Positions 8,298-15,541 of a DNA stretch of 34,473 bases are shown here, piece by piece. The notes below the pieces were generated by a model. It did no database searches and had not been told where the DNA came from. It worked only from the letters and a program-made list of their open reading frames with translations. The translations under genes and the position numbers were made by a program. The stretch covers positions 1 through 34,473 of the IMG/VR virus record IMGVR_UViG_3300043435_000278; one strand, given 5' to 3'. Source of the stretch: a virus. The first letter of the stretch is position 1. Every line of letters begins with the position of its first letter.

Positions 8298-8317
8298 CCT
8301 GCTCATTTCTGAACAGG
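8298..8317 (-). terminator. Hairpin, terminator-like in the minus direction
   Basis: CCTGCTC (8298-8304) and GAACAGG (8311-8317) pair with a six-base loop, with one C/A mismatch on + and a G-U pair on -. It is preceded by a run of eight A, so the minus transcript would end in U. On the + strand it has no T run. It may stop antisense transcription or act as a 3' end structure of the lysin message. Confidence 0.45.
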
Positions 8318-8382
8318 CTGTTATAACTAATGAAAACACAAAGAACGAAGACAAATATATAATAATTTAAAACAATAAACAA

Positions 8383-8589
8383 ATGTTATTACAAGTAGTA
8401 CAAGACACATTAACAACAGCAGTTAGTGAAGTAGTTAATACAGCGGTAGCCATTCATGAAGTTACTGGCGGAGGAACAATTATTCAGGGAATTGACAACG
8501 GTGTTGTAGGTTCAATGCTAACTATGTTAGTAGCTGGAATAATTAGATACTTTGAAAAAAGAAAAATTAAAAGAAAAGCAAATAAGTAA
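8383..8589 (+). CDS. Candidate holin (68 residues)
   Basis: One hydrophobic segment at ~40-57 (GVVGSMLTMLVAGIIRYF) is followed by a strongly basic C-terminus (EKRKIKRKANK). The N-terminal 38 residues are amphipathic and weakly hydrophobic. One membrane helix with a basic tail just after a lysin candidate fits a small holin or a phage membrane-disrupting peptide. It is the last gene before a strong terminator, and its AATTTAAAACAATAAACAA leader is A-rich. Confidence 0.5.
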   Translation: MLLQVVQDTLTTAVSEVVNTAVAIHEVTGGGTIIQGIDNGVVGSMLTMLVAGIIRYFEKRKIKRKANK

Positions 8590-8613
8590 CCTATATTTCT
8601 ATATTTCTTAATT

Positions 8614-8638
8614 AAGCCACTTAATAGTGGCTTTTTTT
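8614..8638 (+). terminator. Intrinsic terminator closing the late operon
   Basis: A perfect stem AAGCCAC / GTGGCTT (8614-8620 and 8627-8633) with loop TTAATA is followed by seven T. It lies 25 nt after the holin-like gene and separates late from early genes. Confidence 0.85.
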
Positions 8639-8701
8639 ATTGAAAATAATTAGCTTGATAATCAATAAGTTATATAAATTATTTAAAATTATTTTATTAG
8701 T

Positions 8702-8735
8702 TTTGTAAAAGTAATTAATAAACTCTTTATATTTG
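8702..8735 (+). promoter_or_regulatory. Early promoter, Bacteroidota type
   Basis: TTTG (8702-8705) and TATATTTG (8728-8735) are 22 bp apart, matching the Bacteroidota primary sigma pattern (TTTG, ~20 bp, TAnnTTTG). It follows the late terminator and precedes the first early gene at 8759, so it should be read by the host polymerase directly after infection. Confidence 0.75.
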
Positions 8736-8758
8736 CGTATAATTAAAACACAAACAAA

Positions 8759-8935
8759 ATGAACATTCAAGATTTAAAAAACGCAATCACTACACAAGAA
8801 GAATTAGAATTAGTTGCAAAAGAAATTTGGTTTATGCACTTTACTAATTTAATTAAATTAGGTTTCTCATTAGATTTTGCAACTAAACAAGCAACAAGAA
8901 ACGCAGAAAGACAAGTAAATTTATTAACTAAATAA
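8759..8935 (+). CDS. First early protein (58 residues), unknown
   Basis: This is the first gene behind the early promoter, with an A/C-rich leader ending ACAAACAAAATG. The product is helical: residues 1-28 are acidic/amphipathic (LKNAITTQEELELVAKEIW) and residues 29-58 are basic (LDFATKQATRNAERQVN). It has no Cys and no membrane segment. Immediate-early small proteins of phages often bind and redirect host proteins, but I cannot name a target. Confidence 0.65.
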   Translation: MNIQDLKNAITTQEELELVAKEIWFMHFTNLIKLGFSLDFATKQATRNAERQVNLLTK

Positions 8936-8947
8936 TCAATAAACACA

Positions 8948-9187
8948 ATGAAAGTAACAATAGACAAAACAGAAAAAGTAGAAATAGAGGTGCAACTACC
9001 TCTATTCACAAAAGACGGCAACAGGTATTGGAAGATTGAAGAACATCAAACTATTCAAGTATGCCTATGGTCAGATGAAATAATGATTAAAAAAGTAGAT
9101 TGGGCAATGGAATACCCATGTGCTTATGAGCAAATTACAGAAGAACAATTTAACGAAGTAGTAACAAAAGCAAAATCAATAATATGA
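8948..9187 (+). CDS. Early protein of unknown function (79 residues)
   Basis: Acidic, mixed alpha/beta protein opening with VTIDKTEKVEIEVQLPLFTK, then RYWKIEEHQTIQVCLWSDE, which look like consecutive strands, and a C-terminal helix EEQFNEVVTKAKSI. It overlaps the next gene by 4 nt. No family is recognised; it belongs to the early operon. Confidence 0.6.
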   Translation: MKVTIDKTEKVEIEVQLPLFTKDGNRYWKIEEHQTIQVCLWSDEIMIKKVDWAMEYPCAYEQITEEQFNEVVTKAKSII

Positions 9188-9531
9188 ACAAAGATGTTTT
9201 TCATGGATTCATCAACGGAGTTGTAGCCATGTATCAATTAGGAAGCAGTTTAGATTACCATTTACTTATGCAATGGGAGTGTGAACGAATAGGAAATAAT
9301 AAATTAAGAATTACTTGCGATTATTGTTATGAACGATATGATAGGCTTTTAAGTCCAGGGGATTATGAAACTCCACCACAATATGAAGAAATCGAAAACA
9401 GGGATAAAATAGTAATTGAAGTAACCGATAGAGATACGATTGAAATAGCAAAGCAAATCAATAATGAAATCTTAGATTATCTTTCAACCATTCATCCAAC
9501 TTACACAGTAGACAATAGTATATTATTATGA
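9184..9531 (+). CDS. Early protein of unknown function (115 residues)
   Basis: The product is acidic, with a CDYCYERYDR segment (two Cys, C-x-x-C) near residues 44-53 and a long helix RDTIEIAKQINNEILDYLST. One CxxC is not enough for a zinc site alone. It is coupled at both ends (4-nt overlaps), so it is a real member of the early operon. Confidence 0.6.
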   Translation: MNKDVFHGFINGVVAMYQLGSSLDYHLLMQWECERIGNNKLRITCDYCYERYDRLLSPGDYETPPQYEEIENRDKIVIEVTDRDTIEIAKQINNEILDYLSTIHPTYTVDNSILL

Positions 9532-9737
9532 AAATAACAGAAAAAATAAAACAGCACATTGACGAATATTATTCGTTTGGAGACCAAACTCGCGTCAGAA
9601 GATACGGGATTGATAAAGGAAAAAAGTTTAGCCTTGTAACAATTAACAAGGCTTTTAAAACAGGTAATTGTAGTGATGAACTACTTGATTTAATAATTGA
9701 ATTTTATTTATATAAAAAAGAAAAATATGGAAAATAA
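9528..9737 (+). CDS. Small HTH-like early protein (69 residues)
   Basis: A helix-turn-helix arrangement is plausible: SLVTINKAFKTGNCSDELLD followed by LIIEFYLYKKEKYGK, with the TI.KAF.TG.CSDEL pattern common in small DNA-binding proteins of Bacteroidota. The N-terminus is basic (RVRRYGIDKGKKF). It could be an early transcription regulator. It overlaps its neighbours on both sides. Confidence 0.5.
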   Translation: MKITEKIKQHIDEYYSFGDQTRVRRYGIDKGKKFSLVTINKAFKTGNCSDELLDLIIEFYLYKKEKYGK

Positions 9738-9933
9738 TTTTAATGTAGATGGTATGTCAGGCTTCGGCATAATCAACTTAAAAAAAATAAAAAATTGTGA
9801 AGCTGAGTTATTGGATGTTGCTCAACAAGTAGGTGTGAATAACAGATTAGAGATATTTAATGCTGAATTAATAGATAGATATATCTTTTTAAAAAATGAA
9901 TTAAATGTATTAACTAATAATTTTCTTAATTAA
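9727..9933 (+). CDS. Early protein of unknown function (68 residues)
   Basis: I choose the ATG at 9727, which overlaps the preceding stop region by 11 nt, over a frame extension to 9697 that would overlap the earlier gene by 41 nt. The product is helical and acidic (KNCEAELLDVAQQVG, LEIFNAELIDRYIFLKNEL), possibly a short coiled coil. No family is recognised. Confidence 0.5.
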   Translation: MENNFNVDGMSGFGIINLKKIKNCEAELLDVAQQVGVNNRLEIFNAELIDRYIFLKNELNVLTNNFLN

Positions 9934-9943
9934 TTATTTATAT

Positions 9944-9951
9944 TATCTTTA
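9944..9951 (+). promoter_or_regulatory. Weak promoter element before the recombination genes
   Basis: TATCTTTA resembles the TAnnTTTG element except for the last base and lies 17 nt before the SSB-like gene. No well-spaced TTTG is seen upstream. It may raise expression of the recombination genes above the upstream early genes. Confidence 0.3.
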
Positions 9952-9967
9952 CAAAAATTTAAAAACT

Positions 9968-10207
9968 ATGGAAAATAAAAACAACAGCGGAGCAATCTTT
10001 AAGAACTCCAAAAAGACAAATGAAAAACAACCTGACTATCAAGGAACAGTTAATGTTAATGGTAAAGAGATGCAAGTATCCCTTTGGATAAAAGAAGCTA
10101 AGAATGGTAACAAGTATTTTAGTGCATCATTCCAGGAGCCATTTAAAAAAGCTAATCAGACTGATAATAAGTTTAGAATAGATAGTAAAGATGATATGCC
10201 ATTTTAA
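9968..10207 (+). CDS. SSB-like protein with acidic DDMPF tail
   Basis: The 79-residue protein ends in RIDSKDDMPF, the acidic-hydrophobic tip that single-strand DNA-binding proteins use to recruit partners. The body (PDYQGTVNVNGKEMQVSLWI, then NGNKYFSASFQEPF) reads as successive strands of a small OB-like domain. It is directly followed by an ERF annealing protein. It probably coats ssDNA during replication/recombination. Much shorter than standard SSB (~110 residues or more), so it is a mini version, or a DUF736-like relative. Confidence 0.65.
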   Translation: MENKNNSGAIFKNSKKTNEKQPDYQGTVNVNGKEMQVSLWIKEAKNGNKYFSASFQEPFKKANQTDNKFRIDSKDDMPF

Positions 10208-10219
10208 AAACCAATAACA

Positions 10220-10705
10220 ATGAAAACAGAAAACAAAGAACAAACACTAACACAAAGATTGCTTGAATTTCAGAAACAAGTTAATGTGATTAAAAAGGAT
10301 GCAAAGAATCCACATTTCAAAAACACTTACGCTACCTTAAAACAGGTATTGTCAGAAGTTAAACCAATACTTTCAGAAGTAGGTTTATTGATTACTCAGC
10401 CAATAGATGAGCGTGGAATAGGTACAGTTATAACAGATGGCAAAGATTCAATCAGTAGTTTTATTGCTATGCCTGTTGGATTAGCACCCCAGCAAATCGG
10501 ATCTGCAATAACGTACTTTCGTAGATTTACTTGCTCCAGTCTTTTATGCTTAGAAATTGATGATGACGATGCCGAGTATACAAGATTACCATTTGCATCA
10601 AAAGAAGTAATGCAAAAAGCTAAATTAGGTAAATACACTATTGAACAAATAAAAACTAAGTACACAGTATCAAAAGAAATGGAGGCCTACTATGAATCTA
10701 TTTAA
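10220..10705 (+). CDS. erf: ERF-family ssDNA annealing protein
   Basis: ERF proteins anneal complementary single strands and can circularise phage DNA. The family core is easy to see: KDAKNPHFKNTYATLKQVL (residues ~26-44), then PQQIGSAITYFRRFTCSSLL (~90-109) and an acidic run DDDDAE. It is 161 residues, close to the length of the core domain. The C-terminal ~40 residues are Lys-rich and helical. It sits between the SSB-like and Gp157-like genes and overlaps the latter by 14 nt, forming a recombination set. Confidence 0.85.
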   Translation: MKTENKEQTLTQRLLEFQKQVNVIKKDAKNPHFKNTYATLKQVLSEVKPILSEVGLLITQPIDERGIGTVITDGKDSISSFIAMPVGLAPQQIGSAITYFRRFTCSSLLCLEIDDDDAEYTRLPFASKEVMQKAKLGKYTIEQIKTKYTVSKEMEAYYESI

Positions 10706-11174
10706 TATTAAGCAAGAATATATCAATTTAGTAAATACTATAATTGATAATAATGGTGAGCTAAGTCCTGAGTTATCTCAGGCTTTAGCCATCAATGAAA
10801 CAGAATTAAAAGAGAAAGCTATTAACTATGGTTATGTTATAAGATCATTTGAATATGAGAATGATATTATAGATGCTGAAATCAAAAGGTTAAAAGCATT
10901 AAAAGAACAAAAAGAAAAAGCTATCCAAAAATTAAAGGATGCTGTTTCAGATGCTATGAATCTTTATAGTATTGAAAAAGTAGAAAGTCCTGCATTAAAG
11001 TTATCTTTTAGAAAATCAGAATCAGTTGAAATATCTGAAAACCTGGATAAAAGATTTATGATTGAAAAAGTAACTTTTCACCCGGATAAGGTAGCCATTA
11101 AAGAAGCTATTAAAAAAGGTGAGCAGGTAGAGGGAGCAGTTTTAGTAATTAACCAAAATTTACAAATAAAATAA
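10692..11174 (+). CDS. Gp157-like protein (Siphovirus Gp157 family)
   Basis: The layout matches the family: a helical N-terminus, a long coiled coil (FEYENDIIDAEIKRLKALKE then QKEKAIQKLKDAVSDAMN, ~58-97), and a beta C-terminus starting IEKVESPALKLSFRKSESVE. Family members travel with ERF/RecT recombination modules and have been linked to phage resistance in streptococci. It is 160 residues. The last ~35 residues (KVTFHPDKVAIKEAIKKGEQ, VEGAVLVINQ) are also typical. The molecular role is not settled. Confidence 0.8.
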   Translation: MNLFNIKQEYINLVNTIIDNNGELSPELSQALAINETELKEKAINYGYVIRSFEYENDIIDAEIKRLKALKEQKEKAIQKLKDAVSDAMNLYSIEKVESPALKLSFRKSESVEISENLDKRFMIEKVTFHPDKVAIKEAIKKGEQVEGAVLVINQNLQIK

Positions 11175-11347
11175 CCACGCTTTTATGAAACACCCCCCCC
11201 TATACTTCTTATACGAAATTTTTTTGATGAGAATTTTTTTTGAAAAAAATGGCAAAATAAAGCGTGAAAGCGTGGAAACATTATAAACAAAGGAAAGTAA
11301 CAAAAAATAAAACGTGTATAAAGCGTGGTGAAAGCGTGGAAACATTA
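11175..11347 (+). repeat. Iteron-like AAAGCGTG(G) repeat block, candidate origin or operator
   Basis: The 187-nt gap holds an inverted CCACGCTTTT (11175-11184), a GCGTG pair with AAACATTA (11261-11283), a variant AACGTG (11311-11316) and a second GCGTG pair with the same AAACATTA (11321-11347). So AAAGCGTGG occurs as two similar pairs about 60 bp apart plus one inverted copy. There is also a run of eight C (11193-11200). It lies just upstream of the replication genes. Confidence 0.6.
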
Positions 11348-11361
11348 ATAAAACACAAAAA

Positions 11362-11646
11362 ATGGAAAAACAATTAACAATAGAAGAAGCAAAACTTGAA
11401 TTTGAAAGCCATTTATTAATTGGTTTATTCAAGGCAACAATTGAGCAAAGCACTCACTTAACAGGAAAGTATAAACAGAAGATGCTGGCTGACTTCAATT
11501 TATGGCAAAGAATCGGTTTTAAACTTTTAGAACAACTTGAAACAAGAAATATAACTCAAGGTGAATACTTAGATAAAATAGGAGATATTTATCACACTAT
11601 GAATTCAAGCATGAGAGAAGAATTTTATAAAGGTTTGGATAATTAA
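11362..11646 (+). CDS. Protein of unknown function (94 residues)
   Basis: An all-helical protein (IEEAKLEFESHLLIGLFKAT; KYKQKMLADFNLWQRIGFKL; EEFYKGLDN at the end), no Cys, no membrane segment. It is the first gene after the iteron-like block and ends right at the -33 element of the next promoter. The place between origin-like repeats and primase suggests a replication accessory, but no family is recognised. Confidence 0.6.
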   Translation: MEKQLTIEEAKLEFESHLLIGLFKATIEQSTHLTGKYKQKMLADFNLWQRIGFKLLEQLETRNITQGEYLDKIGDIYHTMNSSMREEFYKGLDN

Positions 11647-11665
11647 AAAATAGTTTGTATATTTG
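11634..11665 (+). promoter_or_regulatory. Promoter of the replication operon
   Basis: TTTG (11634-11637) and TATATTTG (11658-11665) are 20 bp apart, an excellent match to the Bacteroidota consensus. The -33 element overlaps the end of the upstream gene. Transcription would begin near 11670-11673, at the left arm of the inverted repeat. Confidence 0.7.
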
Positions 11666-11674
11666 TAACCAATC

Positions 11675-11738
11675 ACGAGCCATGATTAAAATATTAAAAT
11701 ATAGCCCTTTACTTTGCCCGGTTTTATACATGGCTCGT
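11675..11738 (+). promoter_or_regulatory. Long-range inverted repeat in the primase leader
   Basis: ACGAGCCATG (11675-11684) and CATGGCTCGT (11729-11738) are perfect 10-bp inverted repeats 44 nt apart. The left arm contains the start codon of a 30-codon ORF, so folding of the RNA would hide that start. The position, just after the transcription start and before the primase, suggests a regulatory RNA or a protein-binding site. Confidence 0.55.
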
Positions 11739-11774
11739 ACTAACCAGCATTGTAAGGGGTTTATAATTTTATGA
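11682..11774 (+). CDS. 30-residue leader ORF coupled to the primase
   Basis: An ATG-to-TGA frame fills the space between promoter and primase and its stop overlaps the primase start (ATGA). The product has two Cys (LLCPVLYMARTNQHCKG, C12 and C24), one hydrophobic half and a basic middle. ATGA coupling is the norm in this genome, and the composition is not simply AT-rich noise. It could be a true tiny protein or a leader peptide whose translation controls primase expression. Confidence 0.45.
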   Translation: MIKILKYSPLLCPVLYMARTNQHCKGFIIL

Positions 11775-14092
11775 AAGTAACTATATTTAAAAACATCAAG
11801 GAGACTTCTACTCCTTTTATCAGAGATATTGACTTTATCCTTAATAGAATAAAGAATGGTAATTCTAAGGATTTAATTAATCAAATTAGAAATGATAAAG
11901 TAAATAGGGAACAACTAAAAAAGAATTTACCTTCAATTTGCTTTTCAGGTATTTTTAAGAATAGATCAGTAAAAGGGTTACTGGAACACTCAGGTTTAAT
12001 TTGTTTGGATTTTGATAAGTATTCTGATTCTAACGAATTGGTTACATTTTATAACCAATTAAAAGAGGATGAATTTACCTACGCTTGTTTTATATCCCCA
12101 TCCGGTGATGGTATAAAGTTATTGGTTAAAATACCTGCAGAAGTAGAAAATCATAAACTATACTTTGAAGCATTAGATGAATATTACAATAATGAACACT
12201 TTGATAGTTCAGTAAGTGATGTTAGCCGGGTTTGTTTTGAATCTTATGATTCCAATATTTATATTAACAAGGATTCATCTATTTGGAATAAGAAAATAGA
12301 AAATAAGATATATTCTTATGAATCTAAGGCACCAACTATTAAACTAACCAATGAGAATGAAATTATTAAAAGGTTATTTGTTTGGTTTGAAAAAAACTAT
12401 GGTTTAATAGTAAATCAAAGAAATGTTAATGTATTTAAGTTTGCTGCTGCACTATCTGATTTTGGTGTATCTAAACTTGAAGCCATAAGATTCTGCAATC
12501 AGTTTGCATCTGAAGGGTTTGATTATAAAGAAATTGAAACAATAATTAACTCAGCTTACAAACGTGGAGCAGGTAATTTTGGGATGAAATACTTTGAAGA
12601 TAATGAAACTTTAAACTTTGTAAAAAAAGAAATTAAATCCGGTAAGCAGTTAGATGAAATAAAAAAGACTATTCCAACTATTGATGATGATTCATTAAAA
12701 CAGATTAAGGATGATGCTACAATCAATAACTTTTGGGAGATAACCAAAAATGGTGTTAAGATTAATCATTATGACTTTAAGTTATGGCTTCAATCTAATG
12801 GGTTTTATAAGTATTATCCTGAAGGTAGTGAATCATTTATATTTGTTTACATATCCAATAACCTGGTTGATAATACCAATGAAGTAAAGATAAAAGAGTT
12901 TGTATTAAATGAAATGTTGCAAAACTCTGAACATCAAGTATATCAGCATTTAGCAGACCGTTCAAAGTATTTTAGAGAAGAATATCTAAATATTTTAGAT
13001 CCAATTGACTTAAAGTTTAAAGAAGATACTATTGAAACAGCTTACATTTATTTTCAGAATGGTGCTATTAAGGTAAAAAAGAATGGTATTGATTTAATTG
13101 ATTATTTAGACCTGGATGGCTTTGTTTGGAAAAAACACATCATAGATTTTGAAATTACTCATGTTGAAAATATTGAATGTGACTTTAAAAAATTTATCTA
13201 TTTAGTAAGTAATAAGGATGAACAAAGAGAAATATCGCTACAAACTACAATAGGATATTTAATGCACTCATTTAAGACATCAGCAAATAATAAGGCAGTT
13301 ATTTTAAATGATGAAACAATATCCGAAAATCCCAATGGTGGTTCCGGTAAAGGTATATTTTGGAACGCACTAAGCAAAGTTAAAAGAGTAGCAGATATTA
13401 ATGGAAAATCATTTAGTTTTGATAAATCCTTTCCTTATCAAACAGTCTCAGCAGATACTCAGATATTAGTGTTTGATGATGTACATAAAAACTTTAAGTT
13501 TGAAAATCTATTTTCTGTAATTACTGAGGGAATAACATTAGAGAAAAAGAATAAAGATGCTTTTAAAATACCGGTAAGTAGAAGTCCTAAAATATTAATA
13601 ACCACAAATTATACCATTGGAGGTGTTGGTGGATCATTTGAACGTAGAAAGTGGGAACTTGAATTTTCTGCACATTTTAGCTCAAAACATACACCATTGA
13701 ATGAATTTGGTAAAATGCTTTTTGAAGAGTGGACTAATAATGAATGGATAAAATTTTACAACTTCATGCTTAGATGCTTACAGCTTTATTTAACTAATGG
13801 CTTAGTATCTTATGACTTTCAAAACTTAGAAATAAGAAAATTCATCAAAGAAACTTGTTTTGAGTTTTATGAATGGACTAATGAGGGTATTATAAAAACA
13901 AATGAAAGTTTTGAGAAAAATTATTTATACAACACATTCTTAGAAGATTATCCTGACTGGAGAAAGTTTAATCTAAGTCAAAAAAGATTTTGGCAATGGA
14001 TAGATAAATACTGCGAATTTAAAAAGTTAGAATGTAAGAAAAGTTATAACACAATGGGAACAAGAACAGTTGAATTTTATGAAACTACGTGA
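11771..14092 (+). CDS. Primase-helicase: BT4734-like N-terminus plus SF3/D5-type helicase
   Basis: This 773-residue protein should open and prime the phage origin. Residues ~1-185 match the BT4734/VirE N-terminal type found in Bacteroidota (GLICLDFDKYSD, ACFISPSGDGIKLLVKIP, SDVSRVCFESYD). A PriCT-like helical linker follows (~200-275). The helicase part has Walker A NGGSGKG (522-528), Walker B ILVFDD (565-570), motif C ILITTN (608-613) and an Arg-finger-like ERRK (624-627). It overlaps the next gene by 14 nt. Domain boundaries are approximate; the helicase call is firm, the primase activity of the N-terminus is inferred. Confidence 0.85.
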   Translation: MKVTIFKNIKETSTPFIRDIDFILNRIKNGNSKDLINQIRNDKVNREQLKKNLPSICFSGIFKNRSVKGLLEHSGLICLDFDKYSDSNELVTFYNQLKEDEFTYACFISPSGDGIKLLVKIPAEVENHKLYFEALDEYYNNEHFDSSVSDVSRVCFESYDSNIYINKDSSIWNKKIENKIYSYESKAPTIKLTNENEIIKRLFVWFEKNYGLIVNQRNVNVFKFAAALSDFGVSKLEAIRFCNQFASEGFDYKEIETIINSAYKRGAGNFGMKYFEDNETLNFVKKEIKSGKQLDEIKKTIPTIDDDSLKQIKDDATINNFWEITKNGVKINHYDFKLWLQSNGFYKYYPEGSESFIFVYISNNLVDNTNEVKIKEFVLNEMLQNSEHQVYQHLADRSKYFREEYLNILDPIDLKFKEDTIETAYIYFQNGAIKVKKNGIDLIDYLDLDGFVWKKHIIDFEITHVENIECDFKKFIYLVSNKDEQREISLQTTIGYLMHSFKTSANNKAVILNDETISENPNGGSGKGIFWNALSKVKRVADINGKSFSFDKSFPYQTVSADTQILVFDDVHKNFKFENLFSVITEGITLEKKNKDAFKIPVSRSPKILITTNYTIGGVGGSFERRKWELEFSAHFSSKHTPLNEFGKMLFEEWTNNEWIKFYNFMLRCLQLYLTNGLVSYDFQNLEIRKFIKETCFEFYEWTNEGIIKTNESFEKNYLYNTFLEDYPDWRKFNLSQKRFWQWIDKYCEFKKLECKKSYNTMGTRTVEFYETT

Positions 14093-15326
14093 CTATCAGC
14101 TTAGTATATCCATTCAAGCGTGGAATAAATTAGCACTTTATAAAATAGTTTATATTGCTGCTGAAGTTAGAACTGGCAAAACATTAATGGCTTTGAATAC
14201 TGCTCATTTATGTAATGCAAATAATGTTTTATTCTTAACCAAGAAAAAAGCAATAGATTCTATTTTAAACGATTATAAAGCGATGGGTTATACTTATAGC
14301 CTTACAGTGATAAATAATGAATCTCTGCATAAAATAGAGGGTAATTTTGATTTATTGATTAGTGATGAACATCATAGAAATGGTGCTTTTCCAAAGCCTA
14401 ATAAAATAACTAAACTTATAAAAGAAAATTATTCTCACTTACCAATGATATTTTTAAGTGGCACTCCACATCCTGAAAACTATTCTCAGATATATCACCA
14501 GTTTTGGATAAGTGATAATTCACCATTTAAACAACCTAACTTTTATAGATGGGCAGATGAATTTGTAACTAAAAAAACTATGTATGTAGCCTATGGTGAA
14601 GCTTTTGATTACTCAAATGCTAATAAAGAAAAAATTGATATTTATACATCAAAATACTTTATAACCTTTACTCAAAAGAATGCCGGTTTTACATCAAAAG
14701 TTGAAGAACACATACTTAGAGTGCCATTGCAACAAAAGACTTATAACCTTATTGAATTGTTAAAAAATGACTTAGTGATTAAAGGCAAAACAGAAGAAGT
14801 CTTAGCAGATACTCCTACAAAACTATTGACTAAATTACATCAATTATATTCAGGAACCATAAAGTTTGAAAGTGGTAATTCAAAAGTAGTTGATTTCTCA
14901 AAAGCTGAATTTATCCGCAAAAAGTTTTTTGGTCAAAAAATAGGTATTTTCTATAAGTTTAAAGAAGAACTTAATGCTTTACAACAAACATTTGGTGACT
15001 TGCTTACTACTGATTTGACAGAATTTGACAATTCAGATAAATCCATTGCATTACAAATTGTATCCGGTAGAGAGGGTATTTCTTTAAAACACGCTGAAAT
15101 TTTAGTATATTACAATATAGATTTTAGTGCAGTTTCTTATTGGCAGTCACGTGATCGTTTAACAACAATGGATAGATTAACCAATAAAGTATACTGGATA
15201 TTCTCAGAAAATGGTATTGAGGACAAAATCTATAAGGCAGTAATGAGCAAAAAAGATTATACAACTAAATTATTTATAGATGATTTTAGAATCAAAAATA
15301 CAGGCAAAAATAATCAAGTATTATGA
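14079..15326 (+). CDS. SF2 (SNF2-type) DNA helicase
   Basis: I start at the ATG at 14079 (MKLRDYQL), not the in-frame TTG at 14070, giving 415 residues. Motifs: the Q-like RDYQ at 4-7, Walker A EVRTGKT (29-35), Walker B SDEHH (95-99), motif III LSGTP (126-130) and motif VI QSRDRLTTMDR near 355. This is a stripped version of the SNF2-like helicases found next to phage primases, probably for fork reversal or strand remodelling. It overlaps both neighbours (14 nt and 47 nt). Confidence 0.8.
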   Translation: MKLRDYQLSISIQAWNKLALYKIVYIAAEVRTGKTLMALNTAHLCNANNVLFLTKKKAIDSILNDYKAMGYTYSLTVINNESLHKIEGNFDLLISDEHHRNGAFPKPNKITKLIKENYSHLPMIFLSGTPHPENYSQIYHQFWISDNSPFKQPNFYRWADEFVTKKTMYVAYGEAFDYSNANKEKIDIYTSKYFITFTQKNAGFTSKVEEHILRVPLQQKTYNLIELLKNDLVIKGKTEEVLADTPTKLLTKLHQLYSGTIKFESGNSKVVDFSKAEFIRKKFFGQKIGIFYKFKEELNALQQTFGDLLTTDLTEFDNSDKSIALQIVSGREGISLKHAEILVYYNIDFSAVSYWQSRDRLTTMDRLTNKVYWIFSENGIEDKIYKAVMSKKDYTTKLFIDDFRIKNTGKNNQVL

Positions 15327-15540
15327 ATCATTAGATTACTATGTAATTAAATTGATTAAGACTAATAAAAACGGAATACCTGACTTATTATGTTTAAAAG
15401 ATGGCACTGGCTTTTTTATAGAGGTTAAAAGTGAAAAAGGAATAGTAAGTCCATTACAGAAATATAGGCATGAAGAATTAACTAAATACGGATTTGAAAC
15501 AATAATACAAAGAGACGATAACTTAAAACCTTTAAAATGA
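15280..15540 (+). CDS. VRR-NUC domain nuclease
   Basis: A stand-alone VRR-NUC domain of 86 residues, PD-(D/E)xK fold. Key residues: E4, GIPDLL (D35), IEVK (E48, K50) and SPLQ (Q60), all in the expected order and spacing. Stand-alone copies in phages follow helicases and are thought to cut branched DNA. It overlaps the helicase gene by 47 nt. Confidence 0.85.
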   Translation: MILESKIQAKIIKYYESLDYYVIKLIKTNKNGIPDLLCLKDGTGFFIEVKSEKGIVSPLQKYRHEELTKYGFETIIQRDDNLKPLK

Positions 15541-15541
15541 T

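Noticed and set aside
8155-8382. Minus-strand frame of 75 residues opposite the lysin and following gap
   Set aside because: It is mostly antisense to a gene with clear family features; no minus-strand promoter, and composition is typical of shadow frames. The minus-direction hairpin at 8298-8317 lies inside it.
11261-11347. CRISPR array from the repeated GCGTG units
   Set aside because: Only two long units with uneven spacing, with shared sequence between and no spacers of uniform length; no cas genes are present.
11160-11453. Minus-strand frame through the iteron-like region
   Set aside because: It crosses the C8 run and the repeats and gives a Phe/Leu-rich product with no start signal.
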